The notes below the pieces were generated by a model. It made no database searches, had not been told where the DNA came from, and saw nothing but the letters and a program-made list of their open reading frames with translations. Of a stretch of 64,000 bases of DNA, positions 30,105 through 39,084 are shown piece after piece. Position numbers and translations under genes: made by a program. The stretch is from Candidatus Phaeomarinobacter ectocarpi. Lineage in GTDB: Bacteria; Pseudomonadota; Alphaproteobacteria; CGMCC-115125. How positions within the stretch are numbered: position 1 is the stretch's first letter; each line of letters opens with the position of its first letter. The stretch is from NCBI RefSeq assembly GCF_000689395.1, contig NZ_HG966617.1, positions 1-64,000 of the forward strand, given 5' to 3'.

Positions 30105-31415
30105 CTAACCCTCTTCGTTTTTCTTGATGCCCCAGTCGCGCACAACCTCAACCATGGCAGTGGTGATGTGCGACAGGTCGCTGGGTGAGATCACCAGCGG
30201 CGGCGTTGTATAGACAATATTGTTGAAAGGCCTGTTCCAGACGCCCCGCGCAATGAACTCAGCCTTCATCCAGTCATTATCACCATGGGGCTCAAGCTCG
30301 ATAACACCGATCGCCCCCTTGACCCTGACGTCCCTGACGCCCGGCAGCTTTCGGGCCGGTTCCAGCTCCTCGGCCAGCTGCTGCGCAATGCGCGCAACGC
30401 GTGGGCCGGGGGGGTCCTGTTCAAACAGATCAAGCGCCGCATTTGCCGCCGCACACCCCATGGCGTTGCCCATATAAGTGGGCCCATGCATCAGTGCGGT
30501 TTCAGCACTGTCGGATAAAAAAGCATCGAACACATGTGTGCGTGCGAGCGTGGCAGCAAGCGGCAGCGTTCCGCCGGTCAGTGCTTTGGACAGTGTCATG
30601 ATGTCCGGCACGATATCGGCCTGCTCGCAGGCAAACAGAGTCCCGGTGCGGCCAAAGCCTGTGAAAATCTCGTCCAGGATCAAAAGCACGCCGTGGCGGT
30701 CGCAGGCCGCTCGAATGAAATCCAGTGTCTCAGGCGCGTGCATGATCATCCCGCCGGCGCCCTGAACCAACGGCTCCATCACAACGGCAGCGATGTCATC
30801 CGTGCGTGAGGCAAGCAGGTCATCAAAGGCTGCTTGCGTAGCAGTGTCTATCGGCAGGTCTGTGATGATCTGCTGTGCAAGCAGCCCGGCAAACAGCGAG
30901 TGCATGCCTTCCTCGGGATCACACACCGACATGGTGGCAAACGTGTCGCCATGATAGCCGCCGGTGAAAGACACAAACTGTGACCGGCCCACAGCGCCTT
31001 TGTTGATCCAGTACTGCACCGCCATCTTCATGGCGATTTCGACGGAAACTGACCCGGATTCAGAAAAGAAAACGCGGGACAGGTCGCCCGGCGCCATCTT
31101 CGCCAGGCGAGAGGCCAGCGTGTAGGCCTGCTCGTGGGCAAGCCCGCCCAGCATCACATGGGGAAGCGTTTCCAGCTGCTTCGTCACAGCCTCGCGGATA
31201 TGGGGGTGGTTATAGCCATGGGCAGCCGTCCACCATGACGCCACGCCATCAATGAGTTCGCGGCCATCCTCCATAATCAATTTGCATCCCTGCGTACTGG
31301 CAATCGGTGCAGGCAGGGGTGCGTCTTGCATCTGCGTATAGGGCAACCAGATATGGTCAAACCCGTCGGTCAGCCATGCAGGCGGCGTGCTATTGGTCCC
31401 GGGCGTATCAGCCAT
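30105..31415 (-). CDS. bioA: Adenosylmethionine-8-amino-7-oxononanoate aminotransferase
   Basis: PLP enzyme that converts 8-amino-7-oxononanoate (KAPA) to 7,8-diaminopelargonate using S-adenosylmethionine as amino donor. The 436-residue protein has the PLP Lys277 in [24 protein letters not shown] before it, [12 protein letters not shown] at 60-71 (BioA-specific) and HGDTFATMS at 155-163. Its start faces bioF with 108 bp between them, so the two halves of the pathway share a divergent promoter region. Confidence 0.96.
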   Translation of the reverse strand: MADTPGTNSTPPAWLTDGFDHIWLPYTQMQDAPLPAPIASTQGCKLIMEDGRELIDGVASWWTAAHGYNHPHIREAVTKQLETLPHVMLGGLAHEQAYTLASRLAKMAPGDLSRVFFSESGSVSVEIAMKMAVQYWINKGAVGRSQFVSFTGGYHGDTFATMSVCDPEEGMHSLFAGLLAQQIITDLPIDTATQAAFDDLLASRTDDIAAVVMEPLVQGAGGMIMHAPETLDFIRAACDRHGVLLILDEIFTGFGRTGTLFACEQADIVPDIMTLSKALTGGTLPLAATLARTHVFDAFLSDSAETALMHGPTYMGNAMGCAAANAALDLFEQDPPGPRVARIAQQLAEELEPARKLPGVRDVRVKGAIGVIELEPHGDNDWMKAEFIARGVWNRPFNNIVYTTPPLVISPSDLSHITTAMVEVVRDWGIKKNEEG

Positions 31416-31523
31416 GCGTATGTCGAGAAGTCCTTGAGGGGGAATAGGCGGCAGAGCATAGTGGCCCGCACCTGAGGAACAAGCCTAATCCCGTAAAAAC
31501 AAGCCATATAAGCAAGAGGGTTT

Positions 31524-32690
31524 ATGCCCAGCCTGAATGACTTCGCCAGCACCAAACTTGAAAACCTCACGGCACGTGGACAACGCCGCGAGCTGACCGA
31601 CACTGCCCGCAAGGCTGCTGGAAACGCAGTCCGTGGCAACCGGGACGTGATTTCGTTTTGCTGTAACGACTATCTCAATCTGTCCCAGCACCCCGCCGTC
31701 AAAAGAGCCGCCCAGGCAGCCGTTGAAGAGTTCGGTGTCGGGTCGGGCGCCTCTCGCCTTGTCACCGGCAATCATCCCCTGTTCGCGCAGCTCGAAACGC
31801 GCCTGGCCCGCCTCAAGGGCACGGACGCTGCCTTGGTTTTCGGCGCTGGCTACCTTGCAAATACCGGGATCATCCCAAGCCTTGTGGGCGCGGGCGACGT
31901 TGTGTTTGCTGATGAGCTTAGTCACGCCTGCTTGATGTCCGGAGCCCGCATGTCAGACGCGCAGGTGCATGTCTTTCGGCACAACGACATGGCCCATCTG
32001 GAAGAGCTGTTGACGGCCCACCGCGGCTCTGCCCGCAACGCCCTGATGGTGACAGACGGCGTCTTCTCCATGGATGGTGACCTTGCGCCCTTGCCTCAGA
32101 TGGTCGCGCTGGCCAATGAGCACGAGACGTGGCTGATGACCGATGATGCCCATGGCCTGGGGGTCATTGGGGGCGGTCATGGGTCAGCGCGCGCCTTTGG
32201 TGATGTGCCCCTCGATATCCCGCTGCAAATGGGAACACTCTCCAAGGCTGTTGGCGGCTTTGGGGGGTATGTATGTGCCAGCCAACCGGTGATTGACCTC
32301 CTCAAGAGCCGGGCCCGCACGTTTGTGTATTCAACTGGCCTGCCTCCAGCCAATGCAGCTGCCGCCATTGCCGCCCTTGAGATAATCGAAAGCGACACGG
32401 ACCTGATCGAAAAGCCCGTGAGCAATGCAGCGCAGTTCTGCCATGAGGCAGGATTGCCGGCCCCCCAAAGCCCAATTGTGCCCGTCATCATCGGGGACGA
32501 GCGTGACGCGCTGGGTGCGTCCCACATGCTTCTTGACGAAGGCTATCTGGTCACAGCCATTCGTCCGCCAACCGTGCCTGCTGGCACCGCCCGGCTACGC
32601 CTGACATTCATGGCGGAGCACGACCCCGAGGATATTTCACGACTTGCGGAAATTATCCGTGAACGGATTATAAGGCGATCGGCAGCATGA
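31524..32690 (+). CDS. bioF: 8-amino-7-oxononanoate synthase
   Basis: PLP enzyme that condenses pimeloyl-thioester with alanine, the first dedicated step of biotin ring assembly. The 388-residue protein shows CCNDYLNLSQHP at 46-57, GSGASRLVTGNH at 73-84, DDAHGLGVIG at 207-216 and the PLP Lys241 in GTLSKAVGGFGG. AGAGGG about 5 nt before the ATG supports the start. It overlaps bioD by 4 nt (ATGA). Confidence 0.96.
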   Translation: MPSLNDFASTKLENLTARGQRRELTDTARKAAGNAVRGNRDVISFCCNDYLNLSQHPAVKRAAQAAVEEFGVGSGASRLVTGNHPLFAQLETRLARLKGTDAALVFGAGYLANTGIIPSLVGAGDVVFADELSHACLMSGARMSDAQVHVFRHNDMAHLEELLTAHRGSARNALMVTDGVFSMDGDLAPLPQMVALANEHETWLMTDDAHGLGVIGGGHGSARAFGDVPLDIPLQMGTLSKAVGGFGGYVCASQPVIDLLKSRARTFVYSTGLPPANAAAAIAALEIIESDTDLIEKPVSNAAQFCHEAGLPAPQSPIVPVIIGDERDALGASHMLLDEGYLVTAIRPPTVPAGTARLRLTFMAEHDPEDISRLAEIIRERIIRRSAA

Positions 32691-33367
32691 GCAGCTCCAC
32701 CTTTTTTGTCACGGCTTCAGGCACGGACATTGGCAAGACATATGTCACCACTGGGCTGATCCGCGCCCTCTTGTCTGCAGGCCGGAAGGTTGAGGCCCTC
32801 AAACCCCTGATCACGGATTTCACAGACGCCACCCAAGGCGGCAGCGACACCGTGCTTATTCTTCAGGCGTTGGACAAAGAGCCGATACAACACGCCATCG
32901 AGCATGTATCTCCCTGGCGATACACCGCTGCCCTTGCGCCGGACATGGCCGCAGCCAGAGAAGGTCTGGCTGTGCCCTATGACGACGTCATCACCTATTG
33001 CCGTGATGCCCGTGCCGCATTGAGTGATGACACGGTCCTCATTGTTGAAGGCGCAGGTGGAGTGCTCGTTCCTGTGGATGACACCCACACCATGCGTGAT
33101 TTCATGACTGACCTTGCCGCCACGCCGATTTTGGTGGTCGGCAGTTATCTGGGCACCATCAGCCATACGCTGACAGCCCTTGAGGCGCTGCAGAGCCATG
33201 GGCTGATACCGGCTGCTATTGTTGTCAGTGAAAGTGAAGGCGCGGGCATTCCGCTGGACGAAACCTGTGATGCCATCAAGCGGTTCATCGGTGACGTGCC
33301 ACTCGTACCGGTGCCGCGGGGCGACCAGGACGCGTTCTCGCGCCTCGCCGCACTGATCTCCCGGTAA
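32687..33367 (+). CDS. bioD: Dethiobiotin synthetase
   Basis: ATP-dependent carboxylase that closes the ureido ring of dethiobiotin. The 226-residue protein starts with the P-loop segment TASGTDIGKTYVTTGL (about 9-24) and has VEGAGGVLVPVDD near 122-134, both diagnostic. Translation is coupled to bioF by a 4-nt overlap. bioB and bioC/bioH are not present in the window, so the rest of the pathway must be elsewhere. Confidence 0.95.
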   Translation: MSSSTFFVTASGTDIGKTYVTTGLIRALLSAGRKVEALKPLITDFTDATQGGSDTVLILQALDKEPIQHAIEHVSPWRYTAALAPDMAAAREGLAVPYDDVITYCRDARAALSDDTVLIVEGAGGVLVPVDDTHTMRDFMTDLAATPILVVGSYLGTISHTLTALEALQSHGLIPAAIVVSESEGAGIPLDETCDAIKRFIGDVPLVPVPRGDQDAFSRLAALISR

Positions 33368-33395
33368 ATCCTGTTCCTGATCTATCCAGACAAGA

Positions 33396-33434
33396 GAAAG
33401 GCAGACCTGCATTTGGCAGGTCTGCCTTTTCTTT
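33396..33434. terminator. Terminator after bioD
   Basis: A 14-bp stem (AAAGGCAGACCTGC / GCAGGTCTGCCTTT) with a 5-nt loop is followed by TTTTCTTTG. It probably also stops the small leftward gene ending at 33462. Confidence 0.9.
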
Positions 33435-33461
33435 GTTGTTCTTTTTCCACAAGGATTGGTC

Positions 33462-33647
33462 CTAGTGGTGGGGGTGCGCCTTGTAGAAGGCCATGCGACG
33501 CGTGAATGACCGTTCGTCTTCCAGCGTATGGCCCGCATATGGATGGCGGGACTTGTGTTGCTCCCTCCGGGGTGTGATCCCGAAAGAGAGCCAGTACATC
33601 ATATTCTTCAGCATGGGTGGCTCTCCATTCTTCTCGGTCTTAGACAT
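33462..33647 (-). CDS. Small hypothetical protein (61 residues)
   Basis: An open frame with AGGCGG just upstream of its ATG, an isolated position between the bioD terminator and the XRE promoter region, and a composition consistent with a real small protein: a short hydrophobic patch (MLKNMMYWLSFGI, 12-24) followed by a basic, His-rich C-terminus ending HPHH. I do not recognise a family. The terminator at 33396-33434 could serve it. Conservation in related genomes would decide whether it is real. Confidence 0.45.
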   Translation of the reverse strand: MSKTEKNGEPPMLKNMMYWLSFGITPRREQHKSRHPYAGHTLEDERSFTRRMAFYKAHPHH

Positions 33648-33705
33648 TGCCGCCTATCGGCTACCTGGTTAGAGGTGTCATAAAACCGTAATATGTATCC
33701 TATAT

Positions 33706-33720
33706 ACGCACCATGTGCGC
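33706..33720. promoter_or_regulatory. Palindromic operator-like site 1 (ACGCAC-CAT-GTGCGC)
   Basis: Perfect inner arms CGCAC and GTGCG around 3 nt. Its twin lies at 33737-33751 in inverted orientation, 31 bp away centre to centre. Both precede the XRE regulator gene, and the first overlaps an AT-rich promoter-like stretch (ATATGTATCCTATATA). Confidence 0.6.
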
Positions 33721-33736
33721 AGACGTCAACAAAAAA

Positions 33737-33751
33737 GCGCACAGCGTGCGT
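33737..33751. promoter_or_regulatory. Palindromic operator-like site 2 (GCGCAC-AGC-GTGCGT)
   Basis: Its reverse complement reads ACGCAC-GCT-GTGCGC, identical to site 1 outside the central 3 nt. It lies 42 bp before the ATG of the XRE gene and is the natural candidate for autoregulation. Confidence 0.6.
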
Positions 33752-33792
33752 AAATAGAGTCTTAAGAGCCCGCCGAGGGGAGTGTGACTGAC

Positions 33793-34005
33793 ATGGATGA
33801 GAAAGAATTCAAGCGCTGGCGCAAGTCTTTGGGCATGTCTCAGAAAGACGCCGCAAAAGCACTTGGTCTAAAGCCTCGTATCATTCAGTACTACGAGAAA
33901 GGAGAGCGTGACGGAGAGAGGGTAAAAGTACCACGCTCTATTCGGCTCGCGTGCTATGCCCTCGCACAGGGAATTACAGACTATAATGGGCCAAATGAAG
34001 ACTAA
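33793..34005 (+). CDS. Small XRE-type helix-turn-helix regulator
   Basis: A protein of about 70 residues consisting almost entirely of a lambda-repressor-like domain: KEFKRWRKSLGMSQKDAAKALGLKPRIIQYYEKGER shows the five-helix pattern with the recognition helix around LKPRIIQYYE, and SIRLACYALAQGI is the final helix. The start is ATG 33793 or GTG 33784; GAGGGGAG lies 10 nt before the ATG and too close to the GTG. Twin palindromes upstream suggest that it controls itself. It has no toxin or phage neighbour. Confidence 0.85.
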   Translation: MDEKEFKRWRKSLGMSQKDAAKALGLKPRIIQYYEKGERDGERVKVPRSIRLACYALAQGITDYNGPNED

Positions 34006-34044
34006 GAAGTTAACGGATATTAACCAAGACTAGGACCGTCACAA

Positions 34045-34794
34045 TCAGGGCCTGACACAGTCTAAAAGTGGCCCCAACTGACCAATTCTCTTGCGAACAA
34101 TGGCTGCCTGACGGGTGACATGACCCGTTGAAGCCGTTGCATGCAGCTCAATTGGGTTGGGCAGGATGACGGCCAGCCGGGCCGCCTCCCGCTGGGTCAG
34201 ATCCTTTGCCGAAACACCAAAATGATGCCGGGCTGCCGCCTCAATGCCAAAGACCCCCGGCCCCCACTCCGCAATGTTCAAATAGACCTCAAAAATCCGC
34301 TCCTTGGGCCAAAGGGCGTCAATGAGCGTGGCCACATAAAGTTCCAGGCCCTTGCGAATGTAGCTGCGGTGGGGCCACAGCATTAAATTGCGCGCGGTCT
34401 GCATGGTGAGTGTGCTGGCACCGCCTTGGCCACCACCCTCAATTTCCGCCGTCATGGCTTGTCTCAGGGCCGTCCAGTCGACGCCCCCATGGGAGCAGAA
34501 GTTGTTGTCTTCGGATGCGATCACCGCGTAGCGCACCGATGGTGCGATCTCTTCCAAGGGCACCCAGTCCCGGCTGAGGCCCTGTCCCTCGACAAGTCGA
34601 ATGGCCATGACGGTCGTGAGCGGCGGCGGCACGACCCGGTAGAGCAGGATCAAACCAACGGGAAGAACCACAAATACGCCGACAACCCCGACCAGCGCCC
34701 ACTCGATGATGGACAGGTCACGACGCCGCAGCCGGCTGAAAAAGCCGCCGGATATTGATCTGCGTTTCTTTGAGGATGAGCGGCGGCGCGTCAC
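34045..34794 (-). CDS. mtgA: Monofunctional biosynthetic peptidoglycan transglycosylase
   Basis: GT51 enzyme that polymerises lipid II into glycan strands without a transpeptidase domain. About 249 residues: basic N-terminus, one membrane anchor (about 31-53), the catalytic segment VIASEDNNFCSHGGVDW, then GGASTLTMQTARNLML and YLNIAEWGPGVFGIEAAA. I chose the GTG at 34794 because TGGAG lies about 9 nt upstream; the open frame reaches a GTG at 34890, but that part lacks support and overlaps the upstream terminator region. It converges with the XRE gene (39 nt between stops). Confidence 0.93.
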   Translation of the reverse strand: MTRRRSSSKKRRSISGGFFSRLRRRDLSIIEWALVGVVGVFVVLPVGLILLYRVVPPPLTTVMAIRLVEGQGLSRDWVPLEEIAPSVRYAVIASEDNNFCSHGGVDWTALRQAMTAEIEGGGQGGASTLTMQTARNLMLWPHRSYIRKGLELYVATLIDALWPKERIFEVYLNIAEWGPGVFGIEAAARHHFGVSAKDLTQREAARLAVILPNPIELHATASTGHVTRQAAIVRKRIGQLGPLLDCVRP

Positions 34795-34899
34795 GCGGTT
34801 GATCTCCAGAATGGTCAGCGCGGCAAAGTCTATGCGCCAACCACAAACAAAGTGATAGCGGGCTTTGTACTCTCGGGGACAAATGGTCACCGAACAAAC

Positions 34900-34937
34900 A
34901 AAAACCGGGACCAGCCTAAAGGCGGATCCCGGTTCTC
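34900..34937 (-). terminator. Intrinsic terminator of the chemoreceptor gene
   Basis: On the - strand AACCGGGA pairs with TCCCGGTT, flanking a partly paired 16-nt loop, and is followed by TTTGTTTG. It lies 35 nt past the stop codon at 34972. Confidence 0.8.
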
Positions 34938-34971
34938 GACCCCTTGGGTGGGGCGTGGCGTTGAAGGTGCT

Positions 34972-36345
34972 CTATGCGGCGTTCATGTGCTGCAGGAAGC
35001 CCTCAATCTCAGTGCGCAACTCAGCGGCGTGCTGGGAGAGCTCGCCGGCGGCTGACAGAACTTCCTGAGCCGAAGCACCTGTCTCGCTCACAGAAGAGGA
35101 GACACCGGCGATATTCGAGGACACTTCCTGTGTACCCAAAGCCGCTTCCTGGACATTGCGGGCAATCTCCTGCGTCGCGCTGCCCTGTTCTTCAACGGCA
35201 CTTGCGATGGCTGTTGAGATGGAAGAAATCTCATCAATCGTCGACTGAATGGACGCGATGGCATCCACAGCGCTCGACGTCACATCCTGAATGGACGAGA
35301 TCTGCGTGCCGATGTCTTCAGTGGCCTTGGCGGTCTGCGTTGCCAGTGCTTTCACTTCAGAGGCCACAACCGCAAAGCCCTTGCCCGCTTCACCGGCGCG
35401 AGCGGCTTCAATCGTGGCATTGAGTGCAAGCAGGTTCGTCTGGCTTGCAATATCCGTGATGAGGCTCACCACGTCACCAATACGGCCTGCTGCTTCAGCA
35501 AGGCTCTGCACGGTCTGATTTGTGCGTGTGGCCTCATCGACAGCACGTCCGGCGATCTGGGAGGACTGCGCAACCTGGCGGCCAATTTCCTGAACCGAGC
35601 TGGCAAGCTCTTCAGCAGCGCCGGCAACAGTCTGGACATTGGTAGACGCTTCTTCAGAAGCAGATGCCACCGTCGCAGAACGGGTGGATGCTTCCTCGGC
35701 TGTGCCTGTCATGCCGCGGGCAGTGGCGTCGAGTTCAGTTGACGCAGATGCAACCACATCGACAACGCCCTTCACCTTTTCAGCCATGGAAATCTGAGCT
35801 GATACAACGCTCCAGCTCACCATTGGGCCAGCATAGGAACCGTCCGGGTTGGTGATGGCAGAAACATTGAGTTCGAGTTTCTCCGGTCCAACCTGGATCA
35901 GTGCCTTGTGCGGAAGGTTGGCAGGGTCGCCCAGCATGGTGCGCTGATGCACCGGACTTTTGTGGAACACGTCAATGCATGCGCCTTCAACTTCGTCCGC
36001 TTTGATGGGCAGATGCTCTTCGATTGTCCGCAGCGTATCGATGCTTGTCTTGTTGACGTAGCGGATCTTGAAGTCTTCGGGATCGCACATCATGACGTTG
36101 ATGGGCATCTCGTCCACCATCTGCGAAAGCTGTGTAGCCTGGCGCAACTTGTCAGCGATTGTCGCAATCGCCTGCCATTGAGTACCTGCATCACCGGATT
36201 CCGCCCCTTCCGGCAAACTGACAAGGTCGCCAGACGCGAGTGCCGTAAGCGTGGCCTCGATTGTAGTCTTTGGATTTGAAGCGTCGCCCCTCTTGGACTT
36301 CGCGCTTCCTTTGGTGCTCTTGGCACCGCGATCAAAAATGCTCAT
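34972..36345 (-). CDS. Soluble PAS-domain methyl-accepting chemotaxis protein
   Basis: Cytoplasmic chemoreceptor of 457 residues with no membrane segment. After a basic, disordered N-terminus, a PAS-like domain spans about 70-190 ([20 protein letters not shown] is typical), then a long coiled-coil signalling domain from about 195 with the invariant hairpin tip [20 protein letters not shown] and [23 protein letters not shown] about 5 nt before the ATG supports the start. It presumably senses an internal ligand or redox state and acts on CheA/CheW encoded elsewhere. It has its own terminator and no che genes nearby. Confidence 0.93.
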   Translation of the reverse strand: MSIFDRGAKSTKGSAKSKRGDASNPKTTIEATLTALASGDLVSLPEGAESGDAGTQWQAIATIADKLRQATQLSQMVDEMPINVMMCDPEDFKIRYVNKTSIDTLRTIEEHLPIKADEVEGACIDVFHKSPVHQRTMLGDPANLPHKALIQVGPEKLELNVSAITNPDGSYAGPMVSWSVVSAQISMAEKVKGVVDVVASASTELDATARGMTGTAEEASTRSATVASASEEASTNVQTVAGAAEELASSVQEIGRQVAQSSQIAGRAVDEATRTNQTVQSLAEAAGRIGDVVSLITDIASQTNLLALNATIEAARAGEAGKGFAVVASEVKALATQTAKATEDIGTQISSIQDVTSSAVDAIASIQSTIDEISSISTAIASAVEEQGSATQEIARNVQEAALGTQEVSSNIAGVSSSVSETGASAQEVLSAAGELSQHAAELRTEIEGFLQHMNAA

Positions 36346-36502
36346 GAATTTCCCCTCTCATGGCCACCTGCCTCAAGCGGGTGTTTCGTGATTAAAGAGG
36401 AGGTCTGTAAAATAATCGTAAAAGTTGCACGATTTTGGGGCATGCAAGTTTTTAGGCGTTGAAATCAAATGGATTTCTTCTGCAACTGTAAGGCGAAATG
36501 GC

Positions 36503-37987
36503 CTATCGCTTGATAGAGCCCAGAATGCCGCGGATCAGTTCGCGTCCAAGGGTCCGGCCGACCTGCCGCACCATGGATTTGATGAAGGCCTCTGTGGTGC
36601 CCTGACGTCTCGAGGCCTTGGGCCGGGCGCGGGCTTCAGCCTTTTCGCGCTCTTTTCGCTCTTTTTCTGCGGTTGCAGCTTCTTCAGCCTTAGCGCGCTC
36701 CGCCTCCAGTTCGGCACGTCGCTTCTGGAGAATTTCATACGCCGACTCGCGATCAATCGTCGTGTCATAGGTCCCGCCAACCGGACTGGAGGCAAGTGTG
36801 GCCTTGCGCTCATCGGGCGTGGCCGGCCCAAGCCGGGAACTTGGCGGCCGGATCAGTGTCCGTTCCACAATGCCCGGCACGCCTTTTTCACCCAGGGTAG
36901 ATGTCAGAGCCTCCCCCACACCCAGCTGCGTGATGACTTCCGCAGTCTTGAGATTTGGGTTCGCCCGAAAAGTGTCAGCAGCAACGCGCACGGCCTTCTG
37001 GTCACGTGGCGTGAAAGCCCGCAACGCATGCTGGATCCGATTGCCCAGCTGGCCCAGCACCTCGTCGGGCACATCAAGCGGGTTCTGCGTGACAAAATAG
37101 ATGCCCACCCCTTTGGAGCGGATCAGCTTCACAACCTGCGCAATGCGGTCCACCAGATGTTTGGGTGCATCGTCAAAAAGCAGGTGTGCTTCATCAAAGA
37201 AGAAAACCAGTTTCGGTTTCTCCGGGTCACCGACTTCCGGCAATTCCTCAAACAGCTCTGACATCAGCCACAACATGAAAGTGGCATAGAGCTGCGGCGC
37301 GCGAATGAGTTTGTCGGACGCAAGGATGTTCACCTGGCCGCGTCCGTCATAAGTGGTCCGCATCAGGTCCTGTAGACGAAGGGCAGGCTCTCCGAAGAAC
37401 TTGTCACCACCCTGGGTTTCCAGAGTCAGCAAACGTCGCTGGATCGCGCCGATGGAGGCTGTGGTCACATTGCCGTAGCGCCCGGAAATGTCTTTTGTGT
37501 TTTCGGACATGAAGGCCAGCATTTCGCGCAGATCCTTTAGATCAAGCAGCAGCATGCCGTCTTCGTCGGCCAGGCGGAACGCGATTGTCAGCACACCTTC
37601 CTGAGTGTCGTTGAGCCCCAGCTGTCGCGACAGCAGGATCGGCCCCATCTCCGAGATTGTCGTGCGAACCGGGTGACCCTGCTCGCCGAACACATCCCAG
37701 AACACAACCGGGTACTGAGAATATTTGTAATCGTCCAGACCGATGGTTGCAGCCCGCTTTTCAAGAAAGTCTTTTGAAACCCCCGCCTGCGACATGCCGG
37801 ACAGATCACCTTTGACGTCGGCCATAAAGACCGGGACGCCGGCTTCTGAAAAGCCTTCAGCCAGGATCTGGAGGGATACGGTCTTTCCCGTGCCCGTCGC
37901 ACCTGCGATCAGCCCATGACGATTGGCCAGTTTGAGAGACAGGTGCTGGTCAATGGCACCGCGGCCAAGAAAGAGCTGCTGAGACAT
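36503..37987 (-). CDS. HerA-like ATPase (DUF853/YjgR)
   Basis: A 494-residue FtsK/HerA-superfamily ATPase. Walker A GATGTGKT is at 29-36, FMADVKGDLSGMSQAG follows, and Walker B KLVFFFDEAHLLF lies near 258-270; QNPLDVPDEVLGQLGNRIQHALRAFT is the family-specific motor segment. The C-terminus is a charged helix ending in a Gly/Arg-rich tail. YjgR-type proteins are widespread but their cellular role is unproven. The alpha/beta hydrolase gene lies 23 nt upstream in the same direction. Confidence 0.93.
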   Translation of the reverse strand: MSQQLFLGRGAIDQHLSLKLANRHGLIAGATGTGKTVSLQILAEGFSEAGVPVFMADVKGDLSGMSQAGVSKDFLEKRAATIGLDDYKYSQYPVVFWDVFGEQGHPVRTTISEMGPILLSRQLGLNDTQEGVLTIAFRLADEDGMLLLDLKDLREMLAFMSENTKDISGRYGNVTTASIGAIQRRLLTLETQGGDKFFGEPALRLQDLMRTTYDGRGQVNILASDKLIRAPQLYATFMLWLMSELFEELPEVGDPEKPKLVFFFDEAHLLFDDAPKHLVDRIAQVVKLIRSKGVGIYFVTQNPLDVPDEVLGQLGNRIQHALRAFTPRDQKAVRVAADTFRANPNLKTAEVITQLGVGEALTSTLGEKGVPGIVERTLIRPPSSRLGPATPDERKATLASSPVGGTYDTTIDRESAYEILQKRRAELEAERAKAEEAATAEKERKEREKAEARARPKASRRQGTTEAFIKSMVRQVGRTLGRELIRGILGSIKR

Positions 37988-38010
37988 GTTATCCGTTCGT
38001 ATGCTGATTA

Positions 38011-38901
38011 TTAGTCTTTGAGGAAGTGGCGGGCGAGACCCATGAACTCGTCGAACTTGTCATGATGGACCCAGTGACCTGCGCCCTCCACATTCACCGC
38101 CTTCGCATTCTTGAAGGCATTGATGCGGCCGTCCTCGGTCGGGTCAGACGCCCAGCTGTCGGTGCCGCGCACCAGCATCACTGGAGCCTCAATGCGGCCC
38201 CACAAGGCGTTTGTTTCCTCAGAGTCCCACCGGTCCGGCGGGAAAGCCCGGACATAGTTGTCAAACTTCCACGACCACGTTCCGTCCTCGTTCTGAATCA
38301 TGCCGTGCACGGTCAGGTGTCGCGAATGTTCCGGGCTGAGATGTGGGTTTTCTTCCTGCATCCGTTTCACGGCATCTTCCAGCTCTGGGTATTTGCGCGG
38401 TGAACGTCCTGACAGGCCGCGCATCTGGTCAATCCAGCCTGACAGCCGTTCGTCCGCCGGTTTGCCTGCGCGCTGCGCGAGCATCTTCGGCGGCGGACCC
38501 AGACCCTCGATGGCGATCAGTTTTTCAACCGTCTCGGGGTAAATGCCTGTGTAGCGAAGTGAGATCGCGCCACCAAAGGAGTGCGCCAGAATCTTGAGCG
38601 GTGCCAGCTTCAACTGATGAATGAGCTGCGCAATGTCATAGACATAGTCATTGATCATGTAGGTGCCGCCAACCATCCACTGACTGTCACCGTGCCCGCG
38701 CAGGTCAGGTGCAATGATGTGGTAGTCGTGGCGGAGCTCTTCAGCCACCCAGTCCCAGTTGCGGCAATGGTCGCGGCCGCCATGAACCAGCAGCAAGGGG
38801 GGAGCGTCCGGGTTCCCCCAATCCACATAGTGAAGCCGCAGGCGCTGCGAGTAGTAGTTCCGGGACGCGGGCCCGACAATCAAATCAGTTTTATTGGTCA
38901 T
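38011..38901 (-). CDS. Alpha/beta hydrolase
   Basis: A 296-residue serine hydrolase: oxyanion-hole segment LLVHGGRDHCRNWDW (38-52), nucleophile elbow AHSFGG with Ser108, probable acid Asp near 250 (RGTDSWASDP) and catalytic His276 (GAGHWVHHD). It resembles the haloalkane dehalogenase/epoxide hydrolase/lipase group but the elbow Ser rules out a dehalogenase or epoxide hydrolase Asp nucleophile. Likely an esterase. Transcribed towards the HerA-like gene and divergent from luxI (183 bp between starts). Confidence 0.92.
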   Translation of the reverse strand: MTNKTDLIVGPASRNYYSQRLRLHYVDWGNPDAPPLLLVHGGRDHCRNWDWVAEELRHDYHIIAPDLRGHGDSQWMVGGTYMINDYVYDIAQLIHQLKLAPLKILAHSFGGAISLRYTGIYPETVEKLIAIEGLGPPPKMLAQRAGKPADERLSGWIDQMRGLSGRSPRKYPELEDAVKRMQEENPHLSPEHSRHLTVHGMIQNEDGTWSWKFDNYVRAFPPDRWDSEETNALWGRIEAPVMLVRGTDSWASDPTEDGRINAFKNAKAVNVEGAGHWVHHDKFDEFMGLARHFLKD

Positions 38902-39015
38902 GTCCGCACTTTACCCGCGCCATTGGGGTCAGGGAAAGGGCAGAAGAATCCATCTCTTGTCATTCTAATTTTTCATGGCAATCGCAGACACGCGCGAGTC
39001 CCGCAGGTCAACTCT

Positions 39016-39033
39016 CTACCTTCATAGGTGTAG
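39016..39033. promoter_or_regulatory. Lux-box-like imperfect inverted repeat upstream of luxI
   Basis: CTACCTTCATAGGTGTAG contains ACCT-N4-AGGT and outer CTAC/GTAG arms. It lies 51 bp before the luxI ATG, where a LuxR-type regulator could bind. The symmetry is limited, so this is a weak call. Confidence 0.25.
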
Positions 39034-39084
39034 CGCCGCGCAAAATCGAACGGAATGGAGCCTTCTAGTAAGCAGGAGGCTTAA

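Noticed and set aside
34010-34023. CtrA full site TTAA-N6-TTAA
   Set aside because: Spacing is 6, not the expected 7, and it lies between two convergent genes where no promoter is needed.
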